From: Moraxellaceae bacterium
GTDB taxonomy: Bacteria; Pseudomonadota; Gammaproteobacteria; Pseudomonadales; UBA3067
Assembly (NCBI GenBank): GCA_002401525.1
Contig: NVTH01000109.1
Coordinates: 1 to 11,683, forward strand
Length of the DNA stretch: 11,683 bases
Direction: 5' to 3'
Part shown: positions 1-5,729 of the stretch, piece after piece
Numbering within the stretch: position 1 is the first letter of the stretch
Layout of the letters: every line of letters begins with the position of its first letter
Position numbers and translations under genes: made by a program
Notes under the pieces: generated by a model
The model's database searches: none
Told to the model about the DNA's origin: nothing
What the model saw: only the letters and a program-made list of their open reading frames with translations

Positions 1-125
1 TTTTTGAGGTTTAAACTCGCTTTTTTGGGACCCCAAATAAACTCAACCATATGTACATTGTATGTACGAAGGAAGGGGAATGTCAAATCTAGCTATAACG
101 AGACCAATAAAACAATGGAAACAAT

Positions 126-135
126 GGGACAGTCA
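126..135. repeat. Left GGACAGYCA inverted repeat flanking the Y1 transposase
   Basis: GGGACAGTCA lies 59 bases beyond the stop codon of the Y1 transposase gene. It is an inverted match to TGGCTGTCC at 1389-1397 beyond the other end of the gene. RAYT-type Y1 transposases are commonly bordered by short recurring palindromic or REP-like motifs that their HUH domain recognises. I infer that the pair marks the ends of the mobilised unit; no longer terminal repeat is visible. Confidence 0.4.
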
Positions 136-193
136 TCTAATATGCTAAACCCCCAATATACTTACACTAAGCTCAACCAATCATAATCACAAT

Positions 194-1282
194 TTAAGCG
201 TATAATTTAAGTGACGCACCCTTGCCCTTAATCCATCCCAATGGCGATTCCGGCTTTTCCTGCTTCGAGCGATCCTCATTTACCCTCGCCTGATACTTTT
301 CTAAAGAAGAAACACTTCCCGCCGCATCAAAAAAATATTTTTGAAAGTGACGTACTGAATCAATCCAACTCTCCTCCTCAATTCCTAAGCGATTTAAAAT
401 TGAAGGTAATCCGCTGCCAATTTCACCTCGTTTATCCCTGCGTACTACCCTCCCCGTCCAATCCACTAGTTTAAAATAGTCCAACTGAGTAAAGGGCAGC
501 CCCTTAGATAGCGGTGCATGACAACTACCATTGAGAGGCTTAAGCTTGGCCATCCTCTGCTTTCCACTCCTCTTCTCTAACCCTTTCTTTCGATAAGTCT
601 TAAGCAGTTTTTTCTGCGTCTTGCTTGGCTTTGATACTCGCTTAGCATGCTCAAATAATCGCTCCTGAATAGAAGTAAAATCCGACTCTTCTGGCGTTGC
701 CGCCATGGTTGCACGCACCGGATTTAGATCAACGTAAGCCATGCAAGACAACACCGCTTTCTCGTCCAACAAAGCTTGGCTCTTAAACCGCCCCTCCCAA
801 AACCGTCCAGAGCATTGCTCTTCTTTGTTTGCCATTCTCGCGATATATTCATTTAAACAACGCATAAACCAGGAAATACTAGCAAGGTTGGCGCGCCATT
901 GTTCTATTTTTTTTCTATGGGCAACCAAATCAACTTTACTTTTTGTAAGGCTCATTAAGTTCTCAAGATTCTTAGCCGCCACCGGGAACAACCTCCCCCA
1001 GCGATCGATCACTTCCTCTTCAGACCAGGAATTAACTTCCTCCTGATTAATAAAAAGTACTAAGTGGTAGTGATTGCTCATAATTGCAAAAGCGCAGAGA
1101 TCGATAGAAAACACCGACGCAAGAAATTTACTTCTATCGACTAACCAACCTTTTCGATGATCAAAGTTTTGCTTTGTTTGGAAATCATCACCGCAGAGAT
1201 AGGCACGACGAACACAGCGGGATATACAGTGATAGAACGGAGTGTCTTCAACAGCAATCAGTTCTTTGCGGGCGCGAGTCAT
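194..1282 (-). CDS. REP-associated Y1 (IS200-like HUH) transposase, long form
   Basis: Single-strand DNA transposase of the Y1/RAYT group, 362 residues. The HUH metal-binding motif is HYH at residues 71-73 within SNHYHLVL. The likely nucleophile is Tyr146 in NEYIARMAN, followed by the family signatures FWEGRFKSQ (161-169) and YVDLNPVRA (183-191). RAYT proteins nick and rejoin single-stranded DNA at a 5'-phosphotyrosine near short REP-type hairpins. The basic region after residue 210 and the LDYFKLVDWTGRVVR segment make this the long-tailed subgroup; compact IS200 TnpA is about 150 residues. The start is ATG at 1282. All catalytic residues are present and the frame is open, so it may be active. 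It stands alone on its strand between an attC cluster and the window edge, flanked by GGACAGYCA motifs. Confidence 0.9.
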   Translation of the reverse strand: MTRARKELIAVEDTPFYHCISRCVRRAYLCGDDFQTKQNFDHRKGWLVDRSKFLASVFSIDLCAFAIMSNHYHLVLFINQEEVNSWSEEEVIDRWGRLFPVAAKNLENLMSLTKSKVDLVAHRKKIEQWRANLASISWFMRCLNEYIARMANKEEQCSGRFWEGRFKSQALLDEKAVLSCMAYVDLNPVRATMAATPEESDFTSIQERLFEHAKRVSKPSKTQKKLLKTYRKKGLEKRSGKQRMAKLKPLNGSCHAPLSKGLPFTQLDYFKLVDWTGRVVRRDKRGEIGSGLPSILNRLGIEEESWIDSVRHFQKYFFDAAGSVSSLEKYQARVNEDRSKQEKPESPLGWIKGKGASLKLYA

Positions 1283-1480
1283 TATAAAATAATCCTTAAT
1301 TTTCCTACTAACCGGTTAAATTTTATTCGGCTTATTCATTATTATTGGATTTAGATTAGACAATCGGCTTGAGGCTGTCAAATTAAAGTGGCTGTCCTTT
1401 AGTATTTTTAGTATTTTTTTATAATGGCTGATAACAATTACAGATTCCAAAAGATATTTACTATATAGAAGATCGGGCTT
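1283..1480. other. Non-coding stretch between transposase and last attC
   Basis: About 200 AT-rich bases with no credible ORF. It holds the upstream region of the transposase gene and two direct copies of GGCTGTC (1373-1379 and within 1389-1397). No clear promoter hexamers could be assigned. Confidence 0.5.
1373..1397. repeat. Right GGCTGTC repeats upstream of the Y1 transposase
   Basis: GGCTGTC occurs at 1373-1379 and again within TGGCTGTCC at 1389-1397. The second copy is the inverted partner of GGGACAGTCA at 126-135. A solo GGCTGTCC is also present at 10464-10471. I read these as candidate recognition sites for the neighbouring HUH transposase; the association is positional, not proven. 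Confidence 0.4.
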
Positions 1481-1535
1481 GCCCAACAATAGGATTAAGT
1501 CGCGGCTACGCGCGACCTATCCTTATTAGTTAAAT
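1481..1535 (-). repeat. Integron attC site 1 (55 bp)
   Basis: Read on the minus strand, the site starts with ATTTAAC (matches R'' RYYYAAC, 1535-1529) and ends with GTTGGGC (matches R' GTTRRRY, 1487-1481). The inner arms pair: L'' AATAAGGAT against L' ATCCTATT, leaving one unpaired A in L'', as expected of the extrahelical base that sets strand choice by IntI. The stem continues through GGTCGCG/CGCGACT. The stop codon of the 165-residue gene lies inside R'', typical of cassette genes. It is the last attC seen in the array. Confidence 0.82.
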
Positions 1536-2027
1536 GCATTTTATGGTTTCTCCGCTAACTGGATTCGTATGAAAAACAATACCACTTTCATCGAGCGCGT
1601 TGAAAACCTCCAAGACTTCACCGCCATCAAAGCCAATTAGAAGGCGAGTCCATATTTCAATTTCACGATCTTCTACGCTCATTTCGCCACGCCCGATAGA
1701 AATGGATGAAATGATCTTACCAATAGCAGGTTCGACATTACTAACTCCCTCGCTCAACCATCGGACTGTACTACCGCTCAATGAGAAAGGGAGAGTTCGC
1801 CCCTTTTCGATTGCTAATTCATTAAATTTTTGCCATGAGATAGAGATCACCTCTTCACCAGAACTGAGAAAAAGAGGAATATCCATCCATTCAGACCACT
1901 CCTTTTCCTCTTCGCACCATAATTCCGCCAATTCATAACCTGTAATTGGCTTACCCAACATAGACTCGAATTGGTTACGAATGAGTTGTAACTTGTTCTC
2001 CAAGCTTTCTACGTAGTTCATAAGCAT
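1530..2027 (-). CDS. Cassette-borne acidic protein of unknown function (165 aa)
   Basis: I do not recognise a named family. The product is soluble, acidic and Trp-rich, with no signal peptide or membrane segment. Notable stretches are CEEEKEWSEWMDIPLF (about 38-53), LPFSLSGSTVRWLSEG (79-94) and an acidic C-terminal half containing WTRLLIGFDGGEVLEVFNALDESG. The reading frame begins at ATG 2027, inside the preceding attC end (GTTAAATGC); an in-frame ATG at 2021 is an alternative, and neither has a strong ribosome binding site. The stop overlaps R'' of the next attC. An attC at each end makes this a complete cassette of about 545 bp. The overall look resembles small immunity-type or cytoplasmic cassette proteins, but that is only an impression. 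Confidence 0.75.
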   Translation of the reverse strand: MLMNYVESLENKLQLIRNQFESMLGKPITGYELAELWCEEEKEWSEWMDIPLFLSSGEEVISISWQKFNELAIEKGRTLPFSLSGSTVRWLSEGVSNVEPAIGKIISSISIGRGEMSVEDREIEIWTRLLIGFDGGEVLEVFNALDESGIVFHTNPVSGETIKCI

Positions 2028-2124
2028 TTAACGCCGCCAACTACAGGCGGAGTGCTGTGGCGCTTTTTGTGCTCCGCACAATATGTGCCACGGCGCGGAG
2101 CGCTGCAGCTTGGCCTGGTTATGT
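2026..2124 (-). repeat. Integron attC site 2 (99 bp)
   Basis: On the minus strand it begins with ACATAAC (2124-2118, one mismatch to RYYYAAC) and ends with GTTAAAT (2032-2026, full match to GTTRRRY) preceded by GGC. The inner arms are L'' GCCAAGCTGCAG and L' CTGTAGTTGGC, which pair throughout (one G.T) except for a single unpaired G in L'', the canonical extrahelical base. The 99-bp length and the GC-rich, imperfectly palindromic centre fit the long attC class. It separates the 147- and 165-residue genes; the stop of the former overlaps R'' and the ATG of the latter overlaps R'. Confidence 0.87.
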
Positions 2125-2562
2125 GTTGTATGTTTCATGATACGTAGCAAGTATTTGATGAATATCCCAGTTGCGCGTAACCCATATTGAATACGCTGCC
2201 CATGTAAATTGCCAGACCGTATTGCCTTTACCTCGAACTTTCTCAGCAATGTGCCGGCGTACAGCGAAAGCACTAATTCGTAACCCGGGATACCTGGACA
2301 TACAAATTTGTGCATTCACTCCATGAGTTATATTGCAGTAAAAGTGAGCAATATAGCCATAAGGTGTAATTTCCTCCACTCTTGGCGTACCTACTTCTTT
2401 CTCCGTACTCCAAATATTTAACTCCTGCTCTGATGTCAGATTTATTCGAGAAGGCTGAGGCAATTCTTCTATATTAGAGAGCCCCCACCAATATAAAAAC
2501 ATTGGTGATAAAAGAACTAATCCTATCAATCCTGCGGCTAGAAACCCTAACTTTTTCATCAT
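2119..2562 (-). CDS. Cassette-borne membrane-anchored protein (147 aa), function unknown
   Basis: Residues 5-27 form one hydrophobic segment (LGFLAAGLIGLVLLSPMFLYWW), acting as an uncleaved anchor or signal. The rest is a soluble domain expected on the periplasmic side, containing two Cys (76 and 87) that could form a disulfide. The C-terminal part, with AVRRHIAEKVRGKG (100-113) and AAYSIWVTRNW (122-132), resembles a recurrent class of small proteobacterial cassette proteins ending in a similar IW-TRNW motif; no activity is known to me. The start is one of two adjacent ATG codons (2562 or 2559), 14 bases after the GTTATGT junction, with no strong ribosome binding site. The stop TAA lies inside attC site 2. 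Confidence 0.78.
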   Translation of the reverse strand: MMKKLGFLAAGLIGLVLLSPMFLYWWGLSNIEELPQPSRINLTSEQELNIWSTEKEVGTPRVEEITPYGYIAHFYCNITHGVNAQICMSRYPGLRISAFAVRRHIAEKVRGKGNTVWQFTWAAYSIWVTRNWDIHQILATYHETYNT

Positions 2563-2569
2563 GACTTAC

Positions 2570-2687
2570 ACATAACGCCTAGATAAGCTCCCCAGCGAAG
2601 CCTAAAAAAAACAATTAAACCCCAATTACACAAGGATCTCTGGTTCGAAGCTCGTGCGCAGGGTGTTGTGGGGGCTGAGGGTTAGAT
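2570..2687 (-). repeat. Degenerate or hybrid attC-like junction 3
   Basis: On the minus strand, ATCTAAC (2687-2681, full match to RYYYAAC) stands 16 bases after the stop of the P-loop gene, and GGC-GTTATGT (2576-2570, one mismatch to GTTRRRY) stands just before the 147-residue gene. The distance, 118 bp, is in the attC range. Pairing is poorer than in the other two sites: AGCCCCCA can pair with TGGGGAGCT, but the unpaired base then falls in L', the wrong side for a canonical site. It may be a decayed attC or two fused half sites. Confidence 0.4.
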
Positions 2688-2702
2688 ACCCTCGGCTACC
2701 CG
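2672..2702. other. Strong hairpin after the P-loop gene
   Basis: GAGGGT (2678-2683) and ACCCTC (2688-2693) form a stem with a short loop, extended by GGC/GCC-type pairs outside. On the minus strand it follows the stop of the P-loop gene directly but lacks a T-tract, so it is a poor intrinsic terminator. On the plus strand, the stem followed by GGCTACCCGAT resembles domain VI and the 3' end of a bacterial group II intron. No domain V or reverse transcriptase was found next to it, so this is unconfirmed. Confidence 0.3.
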
Positions 2703-2703
2703 A

Positions 2704-3153
2704 TTATGCATTTATTAAATCTAGAATACTCCTGACAATTCTTCTAGACATATTTTTATTTGAGGCTGCTTGCTTCTCTTGATTAGGCTGAATGTTTTGC
2801 TCAAGCCATTTGATTATAAATTCCCCCTCATGTCTTTCAACGGCTATAACTGTTTCTCCCCGAGTTCGAGTTGCACATATTATCATTTCACATTTATTTT
2901 CAATTAATAACTCTAGATTTTCTCTTACTTCTCTGCCTACATCTCCGATGCTTGTAAGTCCCACTTTTACGCCGTGAATAGTTAGGGTGGCCAAGACTTC
3001 TCTTTTATGATCGCGTAACGATTTGTGATTGCAGCCTGGAAATTCAATTATTAGTTGATCTAAAACCATTCTAATTGTTGATGTTTTTCCTACATTAGAT
3101 CTTCCATATAGGGCAATTATATTCTTATCTATAGTGTGTTTCCATTTGAGCAT
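2704..3153 (-). CDS. Small P-loop NTPase-like protein (149 aa)
   Basis: A clear Walker A motif, GRSNVGKT, sits at residues 17-24 after a hydrophobic strand (NIIALY). A second strand ends in a loop with an acidic residue, VKVGLTSIGDVG (62-73), in the position expected for Walker B or switch II. The conserved-looking segment MIICATRTRGETVIAVE (90-106) follows. The protein is soluble and consists of one minimal nucleotide-binding domain, shorter than usual GTPases or AAA proteins; the C-terminal 30 residues are basic. The start ATG (3153) lies inside a GTTATGC heptamer, as in cassette genes. The gene stands first in a co-oriented run with the 147- and 165-residue genes. The nucleotide used and the target are unknown. 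Confidence 0.8.
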   Translation of the reverse strand: MLKWKHTIDKNIIALYGRSNVGKTSTIRMVLDQLIIEFPGCNHKSLRDHKREVLATLTIHGVKVGLTSIGDVGREVRENLELLIENKCEMIICATRTRGETVIAVERHEGEFIIKWLEQNIQPNQEKQAASNKNMSRRIVRSILDLINA

Positions 3154-3440
3154 AACAGTTTTATTAAGGTACCCGAGCTTCTTTTGTCGGAATGGTTTTG
3201 TTTTCCTTGGGCTTTTTAATGGGTATTTTATTTTCCATAAATATCACCAAGATACCACGTCCTTTTAAGCACCCTATTAAAAACAAAGAGCGCAACTGCG
3301 CTTTGAAATCGCACTTTTAACACTTAACCTAATTTGTAAGAACTATATTAAATTCCAATAATAACAACCAACTATTCACGATATTGGAATCGTTCAAAAA
3401 ACGAAAGAGATTGCATGCGCTCTTTACTAGTTTAGAGCAA
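3151..3440. repeat. Mosaic direct repeat, copy A (about 290 bp)
   Basis: It shares blocks in the same order and orientation with 6327-6504: the edge (TATAACAGT/CATAACAGT), GTCGGAATGGTTT, CGTCCTTTTAAGC, a well-conserved block of about 45 bp (3361-3406 against 6424-6469, containing AACAACCAACTATTC and CGTTCAAAAAACGAAA) and GCATGCGCTCTTT. Copy A carries about 100 extra bases in two places. On the minus strand the repeat opens with a T-tailed hairpin (AAAGAG/CTCTTT, then CGTTTTTT) and closes at GTTATGC, where the P-loop gene begins. A second minus-strand hairpin followed by TTTTT lies near 3273-3302. A 24-codon minus ORF (3238-3164), ending KEARVP, lies inside; its tail (IPTK-ARxx) is partly matched in copy B after a frameshift. 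Confidence 0.75.
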
Positions 3441-3525
3441 GGAAGCAACCTACGAGTGGAAGCCTTAACCTGCGGAAAACCTGTACCGATAAGCCCATAA
3501 ACACGCAATAATTAGCCCTAAAAAG

Positions 3526-3588
3526 TTACGCACAAAAAATGTGCAGCCCTTTGTTTAAAGGGGGGCAAAGGGGTATTTTACGCACAAA
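3526..3588. repeat. TTACGCACAAA direct repeats around a hairpin
   Basis: An 11-bp direct repeat, TTACGCACAAA, occurs at 3526-3536 and 3578-3588. Between the copies, CCCTTTG (3547-3553) can pair with CAAAGGG (3566-3572), and a tighter CCCTTT/AAAGGG alternative exists. The cluster lies 55-115 bp to the left of the tRNA fragment, where arm-type integrase or excisionase sites of an island would be expected. That role is inferred. Confidence 0.45.
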
Positions 3589-3641
3589 TGGATATGTTAG
3601 ATTATTGATATATAAAGAGATAATGCCAGTCTGGCAGTGTT

Positions 3642-3675
3642 GAGGTCAGCGGTTCGATCCCGCTAGGCTCCACCA
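3642..3675 (+). tRNA. 3' fragment of a tRNA-Ala gene (partial; likely attR)
   Basis: The sequence shows the variable loop AGGTC, a perfect T-arm (AGCGG, loop TTCGATC, CCGCT), the acceptor 3' strand AGGCTCC, discriminator A and an encoded CCA, as in bacterial tRNA-Ala. Upstream, the D-arm and acceptor 5' strand are missing. Weak resemblance continues to about 3623 (GCC, TGGCA with a GGC-like anticodon), but the anticodon stem does not pair, so this is not a working tRNA. Such a 3' piece followed by the native terminator is what remains at the distal end after an island integrates into a tRNA 3' end. On that reading the island lies to the left. Confidence 0.75.
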
Positions 3676-3681
3676 ATTTCC

Positions 3682-3702
3682 TGGAAAGCAATATGCTTTC
3701 CA
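3682..3702. other. 8-bp perfect hairpin after the tRNA fragment
   Basis: TGGAAAGC and GCTTTCCA flank a 5-base loop, 6 bases past the CCA. It may be a processing or 3'-trailer structure of the original tRNA transcript. There is no T-tract of its own. Confidence 0.45.
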
Positions 3703-3705
3703 TCC

Positions 3706-3744
3706 AAAAAGCCGCTTCGGTTTTCGATCTTTAGCGGCTTTTTT
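3706..3744 (+). terminator. Intrinsic terminator, probably bidirectional
   Basis: AAAAAGCCGC (3706-3715) and GCGGCTTTTT (3734-3743) form a perfect 10-bp stem with an 18-base loop and T-tracts on both strands. It would end tRNA transcription on the plus strand and also stop readthrough from the minus-strand membrane protein gene at 3821-4204. Confidence 0.8.
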
Positions 3745-3820
3745 GTGCTCGGTTGTTTGGATAGGATGGGCGCTCGGTAGCTAAGGGTTAGATCTTCTTG
3801 GTTAACCGATAAATCCATTG

Positions 3821-4204
3821 TTACTGGAAAACACCCAATGAATTGAGTAGAACCAATAAGCCTGATGAAAGTCCAGTAATAATTAATAGCCAATAAAACA
3901 CAGCCCCAAGAAAGCGATCAAATTTATTGGTATTTTCTAGAAGTAAACTTGCTTTTGCGTGCATGAAGGAAAACGATCTTTCTTCTAGCTTTTTGCTCCA
4001 GGCTATAGGAAAGGCGAGTGCTTGTGCGACATTAATAATATCCCAGCCGCTAACGTATTCAAGGCCGAGCGCGTCTTTAGTTTCTGGGTTTTTTCTAAGT
4101 CTTTTTACTGTTAGTTGACCAAAAGCGATATAGAGAACGCCTACTATAAAAGCTGAGGCTATTAATATGCCGACGTAAATAGCTCTATCCGTCATAATTA
4201 CCAT
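3821..4204 (-). CDS. Small two-helix membrane protein, hypothetical
   Basis: The 127-residue product has a transmembrane segment at about 9-29 (IYVGILIASAFIVGVLYIAF), a cytosolic-looking basic and charged middle (LTVKRLRKNPETKD to KLEERSFSFMHAKA) and a second transmembrane segment at about 98-120. Both ends are therefore probably on the same side of the membrane. I do not recognise the family. The start may be ATG 4204 or the fourth-codon ATG at 4195; GGATC precedes the first ATG closely. It is a single gene, ended by the bidirectional terminator at 3706-3744. The two-helix layout with a soluble middle loop supports a real gene, though nothing points to a function. Confidence 0.65.
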   Translation of the reverse strand: MVIMTDRAIYVGILIASAFIVGVLYIAFGQLTVKRLRKNPETKDALGLEYVSGWDIINVAQALAFPIAWSKKLEERSFSFMHAKASLLLENTNKFDRFLGAVFYWLLIITGLSSGLLVLLNSLGVFQ

Positions 4205-4821
4205 GATCCGATCAGTTGTATCTAAAGAATGATGTTTGAATCGTACTAGCGCCGTATTTATTCTATAGGTTAAGAGTGTTTAATTTTTTCGTAATTGATT
4301 TCAAAATAAAACCCTACTCAACTAACGATGTTGAAATAATTTTAAAGTTTGAGTTTTAATTTTTATTGCCACTGCTTTCAAGAATGATATAGCTTGAGTT
4401 CCGAGTGAGGAGGGGCAAAGGCGACCTTTTTCGCTAGCTTGAAGGGCGGCACCTACAAAACCAGGAACGTAATAGAATTTACTTTGTTTTACGAGCGCGC
4501 CGATCGAACTGCTAACCGGATACTTGATCCCTAGACTCAATCTATTATGACATGGGGGGCTATCTATTCGCTCCCGATTCGACATATAGGCCATTTACCG
4601 ATCCCAATTGAATTCTTTAAGGGGATTTATTACAACGAAAAAGTTGAAGCATATTTGATTCAGCACTTTTAGGTGAAAACAGCGGGATTAAATAATTAGA
4701 GTGTACCGATAAAATCAATCGAGGCTGTTGCTAGGCTTGATTTGACTGGCCGTTGAATTATTCGTTATTCTTGAGAGCCTATGCTTTAGGGTGTGATTTG
4801 TATTTAACAATAGGTTGATTT
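4205..4821. other. Stretch without a confident gene
   Basis: The 617 bp are AT-rich and contain only doubtful ORFs. A 90-codon minus ORF (4322-4594) has a Gly/Ser-rich, basic translation with no recognisable motif and no good ribosome binding site. A 41-codon plus ORF (4551-4676) also lacks a ribosome binding site. No repeats, tRNA or clear terminators were seen. Confidence 0.45.
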
Positions 4822-5079
4822 ATGAGCTTCATGGACATGATTTTAGGAACTTTTATCTTTGCAGGAATTCTTGCAGTCATATCTCTGGTTATTAATAGGA
4901 AAGCTATTCCTAATATTAACTCTGACAAAGACGTAGTGAGCATTCTTCTTAGTGGAGACAATCTTAAAGCGCTGCGGGCTTACCGGCAATTACACGGCGT
5001 TGGGCTAAAAGAAGCGAAAGAATTTGTAGAGAATTACAATTCAAACCTATCAAATAAGGATGTGGTTGATGGCCGATAA
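4822..5079 (+). CDS. Membrane-tethered protein with L7/L12 C-terminal-like domain
   Basis: The 85-residue product has one N-terminal transmembrane helix (about 7-24, ILGTFIFAGILAVISLVI) followed by a small soluble domain. Its DNLKALRAYRQLHGVGLKEAKEFVE (46-70) matches the helix-turn-helix core of the ribosomal protein L7/L12 C-terminal domain, including the GLKEAK signature. The true ribosomal stalk protein is about 120 residues, cytosolic and has an N-terminal dimerisation domain, so this is not rplL. Similar small membrane proteins with this domain are widespread, and their role is unknown to me. The start is ATG 4822 with a weak AGG about 9 bases upstream; ATG 4831 is possible. It is a single plus-strand gene between minus-strand neighbours. 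Confidence 0.75.
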   Translation: MSFMDMILGTFIFAGILAVISLVINRKAIPNINSDKDVVSILLSGDNLKALRAYRQLHGVGLKEAKEFVENYNSNLSNKDVVDGR

Positions 5080-5247
5080 AACATTTTTGCATGCTTTTTT
5101 CGCAGTGCATGAATTGGAATTATAGGGTTCTCTAAGGCTTTCCTTGCCTCAGGATGATTGTAATTTAAATTGAATTTTTGGAGCCAAGCTAAGAAAAAAC
5201 ACAAATAAAAGACCTAAAATGTTTTCGGAAAATGCCAGCGTTAGGAT

Positions 5248-5388
5248 TCATTCCTGATGCGCTCCAAAGTCTAAAATGGTTTTTGTGAAAACGTTATCTA
5301 AAAAAAGTCCGGCTTTATTGGGTCGCTTAAATTGTGCTGCTCGAGTCTTTCCCCATGCTGAAAGGTCATTAGCATCCAGCTCTTTCAT
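5248..5388 (-). CDS. 46-aa hypothetical protein, second gene of a small operon
   Basis: An ATG at 5388 is preceded by a good ribosome binding site (GAGG, 6 bases away), and the frame runs to TGA at 5248-5250. The product is soluble and charged: MKELDANDLSAWGKTRAAQF at the N-terminus, then a middle with RPNKAGLFLDNVFTK. It begins 25 bp after the stop of the 5414-5695 gene on the same strand, so the two are probably cotranscribed. The good ribosome binding site, non-random composition and operon position support it. No domain is recognised. Confidence 0.6.
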   Translation of the reverse strand: MKELDANDLSAWGKTRAAQFKRPNKAGLFLDNVFTKTILDFGAHQE

Positions 5389-5413
5389 GACGCCCCTCAA
5401 ACAACCACTTAGA

Positions 5414-5695
5414 TTATCCTCTTTTTATACGTACTACTTTCATCACTTCAAAATCCATGCCTGCGACAGTTTCCTGTTCTGAGTAATAAGTCATGTTCAC
5501 TCTGGCACCTTTTAAGCTTTGGTAATTACCTTTGCGCTTGAATTTGAACGGTACATCACAACCCTCTACCATCAAGGTATGCAAAATCCACTCGCCCTGT
5601 TCTCGTTGAACATGTGACATAACCTTCATTAATTCGGAGTGGGTAAGGTTTTTGTTTTTTTCCACTAATTTTTTGGGATCTGATTGCATATTCAA
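5414..5695 (-). CDS. Conserved-looking hypothetical protein (93 aa)
   Basis: A small soluble basic protein. The N-terminal half is helical and charged (SDPKKLVEKNKNLTHSELMKVMSHVQREQ); the C-terminal half looks like beta strands (WILHTLMVEGCDVPFKFKRK, VNMTYYSEQE, FEVMKVVRIKR). No transmembrane segment or known catalytic motif is seen, and I do not recognise a named family. Two starts are possible: TTG at 5695, 10 bases from AAAGGA (5711-5706), or ATG at 5689, 16 bases away. The spacing favours TTG. It is followed by the 46-codon gene. A palindrome (TTAGTT-A-AACTAA on the minus strand, 5717-5729) just upstream could be an operator. Confidence 0.75.
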   Translation of the reverse strand: MNMQSDPKKLVEKNKNLTHSELMKVMSHVQREQGEWILHTLMVEGCDVPFKFKRKGNYQSLKGARVNMTYYSEQETVAGMDFEVMKVVRIKRG

Positions 5696-5716
5696 TATTA
5701 TATAATCCTTTAATTG

Positions 5717-5729
5717 TTAGTTTAACTAA
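5717..5729. promoter_or_regulatory. Palindrome upstream of the 93-aa gene
   Basis: TTAGTT and AACTAA flank one central base, 21 bases before the AUG-proximal TTG start and immediately before the AAAGGA ribosome binding site. It could be an operator, or chance in AT-rich DNA. The arms overlap the relic C-terminal codons of the ParE-type toxin. Confidence 0.3.

Noticed and set aside
3623..3675. Complete tRNA-Ala(GGC)
   Set aside because: A GGC-like triplet is present in register, but the anticodon stem does not pair and the D-arm and acceptor 5' strand are missing.
4322..4594. 90-codon minus ORF
   Set aside because: No ribosome binding site of note, no motif, and unusual composition. Too weak to call a gene.
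4551..4676. 41-codon plus ORF starting MTWGAIYSL
   Set aside because: No ribosome binding site, directly preceded by an in-frame stop, and no recognisable similarity.
5276..5482. 68-codon plus ORF
   Set aside because: Antisense shadow of the 46-codon gene and the end of the 93-residue gene, which have better start signals.
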